Below are positions 24,943 to 34,687 of a stretch of 64,000 nt of DNA, one piece after another (within the stretch, counting starts at the first letter, position 1; the number at the start of each line of letters is the position of its first letter). The notes under the pieces are model-generated. The model saw nothing but the letters and a program-made list of their open reading frames with translations. It made no database searches and was not told where the DNA came from. The translations under genes and the position numbers were made by a program. This DNA is from Bursaphelenchus xylophilus. Lineage: Eukaryota; Nematoda; Chromadorea; Rhabditida; Aphelenchoididae. The stretch spans positions 12,333,501 through 12,397,500 of the forward strand of contig CAJFCV020000005.1 in assembly GCA_904066235.2 (NCBI GenBank), written 5' to 3'.

Positions 24943-27319
24943 TTAGATCTTGACTTCCGAAGCCCAAACGTCGCAGTGTTCTTTTGGAGCATAGGCTGAC
25001 CCGACGGGACAGTTGTAGGCGGCTTGGAAAGCAGGGAAGTTCTGAAGGGTACCCCAGACTCGGTAGAGGAGCGGCGAGTGAGGATCGAATCCGTAGTCTT
25101 GTTTGGGCTTGTTGGAGCACCAAACATGTGCAAACCCGAGGAAGAAGATTTGGTCCTGTGTGTACTTGTTGGATGGAGATGACGGAAGTTGAGGGTCTGA
25201 TCCATAAAGACCTTGTTCGGCCTTGTAGGCATTCCAGGAGGCACGGAGACCTCCATTGTCGGCGATATCCTCGGTCTGCGTCATCCTTCCTCTTTTGTGG
25301 AGCCTGGTGTATTCATCAATGACACATTTCGCCATTTCATTGAAGTTGGCCTTCGATGAAGCGTCCATCCATGGGTTTGGGTTGCCTTGGTCGTCATAGT
25401 TAACTCCGTTGGAGTCGAAGCCGTGAGTCAGTTCGTGACCAACAATGTACCCAACACTGCTGTAATGAAGGGCTGCGGGGAAGTTGACGTCGAAGATTGG
25501 TCGCTGCAAGATACCGAGAGGGATGTAGAAGTGGTTCAGACGGAAGTTGTACCAAGCGTTGACAGTTCTGATAGAACGACTGAAGTTCTGGTCACGGCCA
25601 CCTCCCACAAGACCTTCCCATTCAAGGGCCTGTGCAAAGTCGTCCATCTTTTCATTGGCAGTGAAGTCATCGTCGTTCTCATCAATGTCATCAACCAAAC
25701 GGGTTCTTTCGTTCAAGATGTCATCGTTTTCGATCCAGTCGTCATAGACAACGTTGAAGAGCATGGCATCGATTTTCTTGTAAGCGGCCTCCTTGACCTT
25801 AGGACTGAACCAAGAAAGTTGGTCAACCTGGAAGCGGAAACCGTTGATGATCTTGTTGGTGATGACGGCAATTCTGTTGACGAAAGCCTTTCTGTCGTTG
25901 AGGTCGGGCAGTTGTTCGTCCAAGTAGATACGGTCGATTTGGTTGAGGTAGCGGTATGAAAGAGATGAGGCACAGCTCCTCTCGGCGGGGGTGCCGTCTC
26001 CAAATTCGTCTTCTACTGGCTGTGGAGGGAAGACTCCCATAACCTTGACGCCTCTTTGTTCTCTGAGCCACTGGTCAGCAACAGACTCAACTGGCTTCTT
26101 AACGAAGTACTTCCTCAAGCTTCTGATCAGACGGATGCTCAAGTAGTTCATGACGGTTTCAGGATTTGCTTGAGCAACGTAGGCCTGGAGAACATCCATC
26201 TTGGTTGGGGCAGCCAAGTTGAGTTGGACATTGTGAGCGGACAACAGGTCGCTTCGCTTAGCGTTCTTTGTAATTCGGGCCAGGTAAGCGTTGACGTTGA
26301 TCGCCTTTCCGTTAGAGTTGAGTTCAGCTGCTCCAACAAGAGAAGAAACCTCTTGTGGGATCTGGCTGAGAGCTTGGGCAAGTCCTCTTTCAAATTCAAC
26401 AACTTCATCGATGACTTTGTTCATGGTGACAGTGTCGATCGGTTTCTTCAAAGCTTGTGACAATTGGGTCAGATAGTCTCGCATGGAGGCCTTGTATCCG
26501 GCTTCGAATTCTCCGAAAGCTTCGGTAAAGTAGGATTCGGGGAAGGCGAGCTTGGGCTCATCAAGAAGGATTCGTCCACCCTCAATTTCGTAGGCCAAGA
26601 ACGTATGAAGACGGAACTTTTGAGCCAAGAATCCAACAAAATCTCCGATGACGCTGGAGTCGATCGCAGCGGGGTCGATCTTTTCCAAGAGCGGGAAGCT
26701 CGGGCCGAATTCCATGTTGACCTTGTCAAAGATCTTCCTCAACACGGCGCCGTTTTGGTGCATGGAGAGGCGGGAGCTTTGACGCTTAACACAAGCATCA
26801 AACTCCTTTTTGATAGTTTTGAACCATTGGATGTCCTGAAAAAGAATCGGTCGTAACGCACGTCAGAAATGGAATTACGGTAACAGGATGGCAACTTACT
26901 CTCTCTTTTTTCAAACCACGAATGACGTACTCGCTGTTTTGAACATCCATGCCGACCAAATAGTTGCTGAGGTCCATGTTTTGGCAAGTGTAGTTGTAGA
27001 AGTCATCGCAAGGAGAAGCCTTCAACGATCCGCTCTTGGCAAGCGAGGTCTTGAAGAAATCGTAGGCCTCAAAGGCTTTTTCATTGCTCTTGTCAACTTC
27101 CACTGGGTCTGGGATGTTCAGGCCGTTGCCATCTTGGACCGACAGGTCTGAAAACGAGAACCGCTATTACTTGAGATCTGCAACATAAAGGACTGTCCCA
27201 ACTCAAACAACGGGTTAGGGTCATCGGCTTTGTTCCCGCACATAATTTAATTACTTACCAATAGGTGAGGCCAGCACGGCCGCGGCCACAAAAAACCCTA
27301 CCAGAACGGTACGAACCAT
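24943..27319 (-). CDS. Neprilysin-like M13 zinc metallopeptidase, copy E
   Basis: Three exons in transcript order: 27319..27259, 27147..26900, 26835..24943, giving 733 residues. Exon 1 encodes the signal peptide (MVRTVLVGFFVAAAVLASPIG) and ends in phase 1. Exon 2 carries SPCDDFYNYTCQNMD. The whole catalytic region lies in one 1.9-kb exon with HELTH, EDIADNGG, VNAWY, HSPLLYR and the final CDVWASEVKI. Three introns present in other copies are missing. Codon use is strongly biased, as in copy A. The promoter has a GATA site and a TATA-like site. All features point to an abundant secreted digestive or processing peptidase; the substrate is unknown. Confidence 0.95.
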
Positions 27320-27362
27320 TCTCAGCCAGAGCTTTTGTTGAGGGGCATCGTTCGTTGTGCGT

Positions 27363-27401
27363 CTTAAATACCCTTTCGCAACGACAAAAGGGACTGATAA
27401 G
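27363..27401 (-). promoter_or_regulatory. Putative promoter of M13 copy E: GATA site and TATA-like site
   Basis: ACTGATAAG at 27393-27401 (read on the plus strand) matches the extended intestinal GATA motif known from Caenorhabditis. GGTATTTAAG (minus strand, 27372-27363) is a TATA-like element about 45 bases before the start codon. Inferred from motifs. Confidence 0.5.
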
Positions 27402-27968
27402 CGTTCTTAATTAAAAAAATATCAAGCTTTCCCTGCTCCATCCATACTTTCAAAATATCTTGTGCCGGTGCCACACCCCGGTCGTAAATGCTAAGCGGCG
27501 GAAATGCGATGCCGCCAAATTTGTTTATCAGAATCCAAACTGCTCAATGAAATCATTCACGATAAAATTTTCATTGAAACCTGCGTCGTTTTCGTGCACT
27601 ATATCACATTGAGTCTATATATTAAATTTTATTGGTTTGTAACGATAATACACATAATCACTATTAAGTCATCTTGCCCGGCATTAACGATTTTAAAGTC
27701 GAAGGTTGAAGTTCGGAAGCGGTGTGGGTATGCGGAATATACAAATTAACACTCAACAATTCTTAAAAGCTCATAACGTCTCTTCTTTTAGTAGAACTGG
27801 CCCACCGTTATTTGCATTACCAGTACACAATATTTCAGCGCCGTTCGTGCCGCTGCAGTAAAAAGGAATTTTATTTCGCTGCGACACAATTCATTTTCTC
27901 GACGGCGCAAGGGTAACCCTGGTAGTCAGAGATCATTTTTTACAAGATGATTTCCGACAATGTCTTAA

Positions 27969-29726
27969 AACGCGTTTTGCCGCACTTTGGAGCTTAGCCT
28001 AACAGAGGGCGGACATTGTTAAAATCAGCATCTCAGAATTGAACGAAAATTGGTCAACTTAATCACTGATAGGCACAAAACATTTGCTTTCTTTGTTTTT
28101 GCCCAAAATTACCGTATGACGGCATACTGTAACATCATTTTTAAAAAAAGATATGCCCTAATCGAGAAAACGAAGCGCTATTTCAGCGCAAATTGAGTTC
28201 AGGTATATGTTTTCGACCATGTAGAACATTTTTGTAATTGTCACCGAAAACTAAAAATTACATCTAAGCTATGTTACACTTGAGACAACATACCATTTCG
28301 GGTATAAAAAATGCAGTTCGGACGAGGCGCAGATTTTGAAACCGGAATACTAAACTTCAAGCCTCGTCTAACAAACCATAAAAATTTCAGAAAGATCAAA
28401 TATATAGTTTTTGAGATATCGGACATTCAATGTCTCATGTGCAAGATCACCTTGACCCGGAAAAAATCTGGCATTCTTAGGTTTTTGGCTAGGCGCAGAT
28501 TTTGAAAGTTTCCAATACATTCTTATGAGATTTTAGGAGGATATAGAAAGTTTCAGAGGAAAAAAATGAATAGTTTTTGAGAAATCGACCAAAATACCTT
28601 GTTTTAGGTCATCAGATGCCCGAAAAAATCTGGCATTCTTAGGTTTTTGGCTAGGCGCAGATTTTGAAAGTTTCCAATACATTTTTATGACATTTTAGGA
28701 AGATATAGAAAGTTTCAGAGGAAAAAAATGAATAGTTTTTGAGAAATCGTCCAAAATACCTTGTTTTAGGTCATCAGATGCCCGAAAAAATCTGGCATTC
28801 TTAGGTTTTTGGCTAGGCGCAGATTTTGAAAGTTTCCAGTACTTTTTTATGAGATTTTAGGAGGAAATAGAAAGTTTCAGAGGAAAAAAGTGAATAGTTT
28901 TTGAGATATCGACCATGGTGAACCTGTTATAGGTCAAGTTGCTGGAAAATTCGACCAATTTTCTTCGGCATCTCTTTTTTTCCGAGATATATGTGTGTGT
29001 TACAGTTTTTTTTTCCAAATTGTCACAAATAAATTCGAGCTCTCTGCAAAACTTTTGTCAAATGTACGCCGATGGCTACGATTCTGTGTTCTGATGACCT
29101 AAAACAAGGTATTTTGGACGATTTCTCAAAAACTATTCATTTTTTCCTCTGAAACTTTCTATATCCTCCTAAAATCTCATAAGAATGTATTGGAAACTTT
29201 CAAAATCTGCGCCTAGCCAAAAACCTAAGAATGCCAGATTTTTTCCGGGTCAAGGTGATCTTGCACATGAGACATTGAATGTCCGATATCTCAAAAACTA
29301 TATATTTGATCTTTCTGAAATTTTTATAGTTTGTTGGACGAGGCTTGAAGTTTAGTATTCCGGTTTCAAAATCTGCGCCTCGTCCGAACTGCATTTTTTA
29401 TACCCGAAATGGTATGTTGTCTCAAGTGTAACAAAGCTTAGATGTAATTTTTAGTTTTCGGTGACAATTACAAAAATGTTCTACATGATCGAAAACATAT
29501 ACCTGAACTCAAATTGCGCTGAAATAGCGCTGCGTTTTCTCGATTAGGGCATATCTTTTTTTAAAAATGATGTTACAGTATGCCGTCATACGGTAATTTT
29601 GGGCAAAAACAAAGAAAGCGAATGTTTTGTGCCTATCAGTGATTAAGTTGACCAATTTTCGTTCAATTCTGAGACACTGATTTTAACAATGTCCGGGCCA
29701 AACTACGATTTGTAATAAAACGCGTT
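27969..29726. mobile_element. TTAA-flanked palindromic foldback element, copy 2 (inverted relative to copy 1)
   Basis: This has the same structure as the element at 5647-7404 and, by my coordinates, the same length of 1758 bases. It is flanked by TTAA at 27965-27968 and 29727-29730. The GCCGCACTTTGG end is on the left and the TTACAAATCG end on the right, so it is the reverse complement of copy 1. Only scattered single-base differences are seen in the segments compared, for example CATGGTCG against CATGATCG, which implies a recent origin or homogenisation. Confidence 0.88.
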
Positions 29727-29968
29727 TTAAAGTATTTTTTCAACACAGCTTCAGTCTGTGCCCACAACACCTCATAGTAGAGTCCGTAGAATTTGCACAT
29801 AAAGTCCGTAGAATTTGCATGGTGCGTTTTTTTTCCCGGGCCGCTGCACGGCAACCCAAAATAGAACAAAAATGTCTCCCGCCCACTTTTGAATTTCGTC
29901 CAAACGAAGTGTCAAAATTCACAAAAGAAATAAAATAATTCCGAGAAAAATATTTTTCGAACATGGCA

Positions 29969-31232
29969 TCACAGGGGACTCGGATTTACTTATAAGTAAA
30001 ATTTTTTACTTATATTTACCAATAACTTACATATAAGTTAAAAAAGGCGGGGCTTATTTATTTTTACTTATATTTACGTTTATTTACTTATATTTACAAA
30101 TAGCGGAACTTATATGTAAAAAACGGCGGAGCTCGTTCATTTTTACTTATATGTACATATATGAGCCTCGAAAAGAAAACTTTTGAGCGTCAAAGACGCT
30201 TTTTGGTTTCTGCACGCGTTGGCCGGACTTGGAAAAATTCTAAGTTTTTGGAGCGCCAAAGAACGTATCTCAACCTCGGACCGAATAAAGTAAGATGCTT
30301 GTAGTCAGTTTTTTTTTTTACAGGAGAACAGAGTACTCAGATCAAAAGTCGCGAACGTGAGAACCTTCCAGAGCACGGAGCGTCAAACTTCACGCAGTTC
30401 CAAAAAATCTATAAACAAGCACTATGAGGCAGGAATTTGGATGAGGAATTGTTTGCTCAAACTTGGTAGGTGTTTTTTTAAACTGCTTTCACATTTCAAA
30501 GATTTTTCCAGACATAGTTTTGCTATGTTGTACTAGGTCCAGGTGAAGCCTCTAGGTTTCAGATTATCAAAAAATTGGTCGTGGAGGGTAGTAAATGGAC
30601 AATACACACGATCCCGGAAAAATGGCACTCGGATGATTCAGGTATGTTGAGAATATTCACCTGGACCTAGTACAACATGAAAAACTTAGTGTCTCGAAAT
30701 TTCATTTACAAACTTGGTGAACCTAAAACTAATTTTTCGGGGTGGAGAAGCACAAACAATTGAGAAGGGCTTATAGTAAATGTCGTCGAACGACCTTATC
30801 TTCTTTATTTGTTACTATTTTCAGTGAATGCAGACGCAGAAGTCCCCATAGAAGATCTCGAAAGCAAGCAATTGATGCCTCATAAGGACAAAAACAGATG
30901 AGAAAACTATCCGGAGCACACAAGATGCGTTATCCACATGTATTTGTTGTTTTTGAGAATCAAAATAAACGTTTATAATATAATCTGCACTGTGCATAAT
31001 TCTGGGTTACAAATAAGTAAAATATCCTTATTGGTAAATATAAGTAAAAAATCCTTATTTGTAAATATAAGTAAATTTGTGGAGCGCCGAAAATAAAGTT
31101 TACATATAAGTAATTTCAGAATTACTTATATGTACGATTATTTACTTATATGTACGTTTATTTACTTATATAAACTTCAATTTCATATAAGTAAAAAAGG
31201 CGTACATATAAGTAAATCCGAGTCCCCTGTGA
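29969..31232. mobile_element. Inverted-repeat element with TTACTTATA sub-terminal arrays and a cargo gene
   Basis: CACAGGGGACTCGGATTTAC at the left is mirrored at the right (ending CCGAGTCCCCTGTG). Inside each end is an array of TTACTTATATTTAC-like words, about 170-200 bases long, mostly in opposite orientation at the two sides. Such sub-terminal arrays are typical transposase-binding regions. The target duplication is unclear (possibly AT). Between the arrays lies a spliced gene (30161-30901). The family is not one I recognise. Confidence 0.72.
30161..30901 (+). CDS. Four-exon basic protein carried inside the inverted-repeat element
   Basis: Exons 30161..30289, 30324..30469, 30556..30641, 30825..30901 join without a phase break to give 145 residues and a stop, with AATAAA at 30964-30969. 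The start MSLEKKTFERQRRFLVSAR sits right at the inner edge of the left sub-terminal array. The N-terminal two thirds is very basic (Arg, Lys, Gln), with the word ERQ recurring three times. The C-terminal third is acidic (DADAEVPIEDLE-like). There is no signal peptide or known transposase motif. A DNA- or RNA-binding accessory protein is conceivable but is only a guess. The model could be wrong: exon 2 uses the donor AG/GTGTTT rather than the GTAGGT four bases earlier, because only this choice keeps the frame open. Confidence 0.45.
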
Positions 31233-31593
31233 TCATAATCGTGTTTCTGTCGGAAAACCACACGAAAATTCATTTTTGACATTTCGTTTGAATTCAACCG
31301 ATACAAGGTGGGCGAAGCGCCGAAACGAGGCGGGAGACTCCCTGGGTTGCCGTGCGCTGCGACTTCCCGTTTTTGCATTAGCGACATGCACTTTTCTGCG
31401 ATCACACCCGCGACGACGGCGAAAAAGATTCTACGCGCTTTATAGGGCGACTAGCAATCTTCTTACTTAAAACTAAGCCTGATCAATGATCGTCACGAAA
31501 GGAGATCAACTCATCCTTCCATCACACTAAATAGTGGGCCACACCTTGCTTCCTAGAGCAATTTTTTTGATTTGTCAGTCTTAACAAAGGCGA

Positions 31594-33665
31594 ATGATGT
31601 TTCTCGCACTTTTGATAGTTACAAAGTTTGTTGTTGCCACTAATTTGTCGTCAAGCGGAACAAATCGGCGAAATCTAATTTTCAATATTGATCAGCTGTT
31701 TGTTGAAACTAGTAAGGTCACTGACATTTTAAATCAGACTGTTACACTTTTTTATTTTTTTTTCTCTCCCTTATTCTAGGCGATGCTATACGTTTTGGAT
31801 CAAATAAGCAGCGTCTCTATCCCCAGTTCTCATTGACAACGTCTGAAATCAGCGTTCGTGCCACTCTCGATGATGAAGACGCGTTTGGACATTGTCGGAA
31901 GTACTGTTCCTCGCGTAAGAAGGTTTATAAACATTTGCTCAAAATGCGACGCTCTGTTGTGGAGCCTCAAAAGCCTCCACAATTCCCAAACAAATTAGCA
32001 TAAACCAACTCCTATAAAAGCAACTTCGCGTCACCAATCACGGAAGAATAATCTCATTTCTCTTTTCCCGGCGTGCGGTCGCAAAAAATCTGGTCTTAGT
32101 CCTGTGTCTATTCGCAATACCTATCTATATCTACAGTGAGGGGCCTGATCCAATGGCAAAAAACGTCTCCTTTTGCATCCCGGAAGGGACCAAAATGACT
32201 CCAAACCATTCCCTTTGTAAGCTAAAAAACTCCGCTTTGAAAAGCGCGCCCTTTCCTTCAAGGCGGGCTCTTCAAATCGGGGTTTTTTAGCTTAGCGAAG
32301 GGAAGGGTTTGGAGACATTTTCGTCCCTTCCGGGATGCAAGATGAGACGTTTTTTACCATTGGATCCGGTCCCTCACTGTACGTTTGATCCTACACCACA
32401 CGCTCACAATCAGACACTAGACGAGCCAAAAGCTCTTGATATGTTTTCGTACGGTGCGGTTGGCGTTGCGAAGTGGCTTCGGGCGAGAAAAAGGCTGAAA
32501 AGTGCGAATGAAGAACGTACAGTCTCAACCTTTTTCGAACGCGTTCATTTCGCATTGTGTATGTTGCACCGTTTCAGGGGCTCACGTATAACCCTGGGCA
32601 AAATTGGAAGGAAAGAGCATGTCACATTTGGGATACCTTCATTTTACTGATACCACCGTTTCAGCCGAATTCTGCCGTCTCTACTGTCCGATGGCCTGCT
32701 GCTTCCCTAAGGCATCGATAAAAAAATACGACACGAAGTCCGAAATGGCTTACGACAAAAATTCAACGCTCTTAAAGGTCAGTAATCGCTTTTGGATTTC
32801 GCCCACCTTGCAATCGTATGGTGTCTACGCTGAAGATGAAGTTTTTGTCCAACTCGAAAATCAGGAAGCATTTAGTATTGGTCGTACGGATATTGCGCTG
32901 GTGCTCATCCAACTCATATTCAACTACTTCTTCGATAGTGGAGTGTAAGTGTGCGCCGGGCTTTTGTCATTTTTAGAGACAAAATCGGGTTGGCGAGAAG
33001 TCCAGACTCCAAAAATCTTGTGGAAAGGCTTTACGACCAAGGAAGGGTCTCTTCGGCTGTGGTAACAATCGTCCATGCTCCACACTATAAACTAGCCATC
33101 GGCGACTATCACAACGAGCATTGCCGGAGCCCGTGGAATAAAGTGGAATCGTTGGGGGACCGAGAGTGGATGCTAGGCCTTAGTGGGTATAGATTATTGA
33201 CCCATGAATCTGATGAAAGGTCAAGGGTAGGTTCTGTGAACAAAAACAGTATATTCTCTCCCAAAGTTTTGAAAATTTATTTGAAGCAGTAAAATACCAC
33301 TAGGTCCATTTTAGGCGATCCTCGTCGGCGACGACATCGTTGGTATGCCAAGATTTTTACTCAATGCATTCATTAACGAGAACGTCTTAGCTCCACGAGA
33401 AATGCATGACAACAAAAACTTTTATGTCTTTAACCGAACGAAATTCAAGTCGCAGTATTATTTTACAACTGACAATGGATTTCGCCTTGATCTACGGGAT
33501 TTTTTCGACGCAGGTGATTCAGATTTGGTATCAGTCGCTATAAACGCGGTTGACATCAACCCGGACAACGTCCATTGGCTGTTAAGCCACGTGCTGTACT
33601 ATTGTTACTGTGTGAGATTGGATTATCATCAAAATACTATCGAATTCGCAAGGCATGTCGTATAA
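31594..33665 (+). CDS. Secreted pepsin-fold (A1 family) protein lacking the catalytic motifs
   Basis: Exons 31594..31711, 31780..31914, 32665..32944, 32977..33226, 33315..33665 join in phase to 377 residues, the normal pepsin length. A signal peptide (MMFLALLIVTKFVVATN) is followed by FSLTTSEISVRATLDDED, where a pepsin has its first DTG, then a Cys cluster (CRKYC, CRLYC, CC). A segment FDSGVDKIGLARS resembles the FDGILGLA turn. Next come AIGDYHNEHC..W (compare GG.D..HC...W), LGLSGYRLL, then ILVGDDIVGMP where the second DTG should be, and finally W-LLSHVLYYCYCVRLD....IEFA (compare WILGD.FLR.YC.V.D....IGFA). Both DTG/DSG signatures are gone. The protein probably binds ligands or inhibits rather than cleaves. 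Intron 2 (750 bases) holds a MITE. Poly(A) signal AATAAA at 33692. Confidence 0.7.
32134..32379. mobile_element. 246-bp TA-flanked MITE in an intron
   Basis: CAGTGAGGGGCCTGATCCAA at the left is mirrored with a few changes at the right (..GGTCCCTCACTG), with TA on both sides. The arms extend through ATCCCGGAAGGGAC. It is related to the element at 34445-34685. It lies in intron 2 of the pepsin-fold gene. Confidence 0.8.
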
Positions 33666-33888
33666 TTTCGATACCGAATTGAATGGGTATGAATAAAAAA
33701 TGTAGTGTCTTTTTATATATTTTTTAACGTCAACTTTTTTCACTTTTTTTCTATACCTATTTTTTGGGCCTCTCTGTTATCTCCAAATCACATAAATGTC
33801 CATGCACTTTATGAAAATCCCAGTAAATCCCTTAAGGAAGCCAAGGCAGTTTTTTAAGCCAATTTTATTCCGCATTATTGACTTGCAG

Positions 33889-34132
33889 ACGTCGCAATCG
33901 GCTCCATGTTTTCGCAGGATGGAAGTCACCGTTTGAAAGATTTCCGACCGACAAAGGCCTCGAAAAAGATGCTGGAAAATTTTGGGCTTACCATGAGAAT
34001 ATGTAGCAAACTGGAGACCACGTACCGAACATACCAACTGATCTGGCAAACGCTAACTATATTGAGCACCTCCGACGGTTGGAAGAGGTGGCAAAACAGC
34101 GGGTAGAGCTGTTCAAAAACCATCTCGCATAG
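33889..34132 (+). pseudogene. Broken coding exon with one in-frame TAG (unidentified protein)
   Basis: After an acceptor-like TTGCAG, one frame gives about 81 codons of protein-like sequence. It includes GWKSPFERFPTDKGLEKDAG, then FWAYHENM, a TAG at 34004-34006, then QTGDHVPNIPTDLANANYIE and a Leu/Glu/Lys-rich coil (HLRRLEEVAKQRVELFKNHL) ending in TAG at 34130. The amino-acid texture is the same on both sides of the inner stop, so I read it as a broken gene or gene copy. TAG differs from the Gln codon CAG by one base. No function is assigned; a small mitochondrial protein is possible from the composition. Confidence 0.45.
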
Positions 34133-34444
34133 ATTAGAGAATTTATTGACATGTGTAGTACATAAAGTGTCACAATCACGTGTGTTTTATTGCACTTCTC
34201 GCGTAGAAAGATAAGTTTCTTACGATTATCTATACCCTATTTGGATTGGCTTAGCAGATGCTTATAGTTACATTTCGTTGATAAATAAGAGTTTTGCGTC
34301 AATAAACGCTTCTTTTTGTATTTCTCCCAAGTTTGCCGTCTCTCAATTAAAAAACCCTTTGAAAGCACTGATAAAGCGAATAGAAATATTACATAGTATT
34401 TCCTCGCATTAAAAATCTGCCGCCTTTTCCAGACGGAGTAAATA

Positions 34445-34685
34445 CAGTGGCGGACCTGATTCAGTGGCAAAAACCGTGCCATTTTGCATCCGGGAAGTAT
34501 CAAAAAATATAGCAAAATATCTCCTGAAAAATTTCAAAATCGCGCCCGCTCTTTTTGCGAGGGAAAGGGCGCGCCCTTCAAAACGGAGTTTTTTTTAGTT
34601 GGAAAGAGGCATTTCGCCACATTCTTCGATAAGTCGCGAAATGCGAAATGGTACGTTTTTTGCCACTGGATCAGGTCCGTCACTG
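34445..34685. mobile_element. 241-bp TA-flanked MITE
   Basis: CAGTGGCGGACCTGATTCAG at the left is mirrored at the right (..GGTCCGTCACTG), with TA on both sides. It is the same family as the MITE at 32134-32379, with shared TGGCAAAAA and GCATCCGG words. Confidence 0.8.
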
Positions 34686-34687
34686 TA

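Larger units (their letters stand above)
29740..31450. repeat. Diverged outer inverted repeat split by a younger insertion
   Basis: Left-side words GTGCACGGCAACCCA-like (about 29832-29852), GTCTCCCGCC (29874) and AACGAAGTGTCAAAATTC (29903) recur in reverse complement and in matching order at about 31270-31380. The element at 29969-31232 interrupts them. I cannot place the outer ends exactly. Confidence 0.5.

Noticed and set aside
25387..26856. Long antisense frames opposite M13 copy E (up to 190 codons)
   Set aside because: They are shadows of the strongly codon-biased sense gene, with compositions typical of antisense reading (many Val and Asp).
29983..31220. Repeated TTACTTATA words considered as a CRISPR-like or satellite array
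   Set aside because: The units are degenerate, without uniform spacers, and mirror each other at the two ends of a mobile element; CRISPR does not occur in animal nuclear genomes.
32309..32650. 113-codon frame between exons of the pepsin-fold gene
   Set aside because: It begins inside a MITE, and joining exon 31914 directly to 32665 already gives a continuous, correctly phased protein of normal length.
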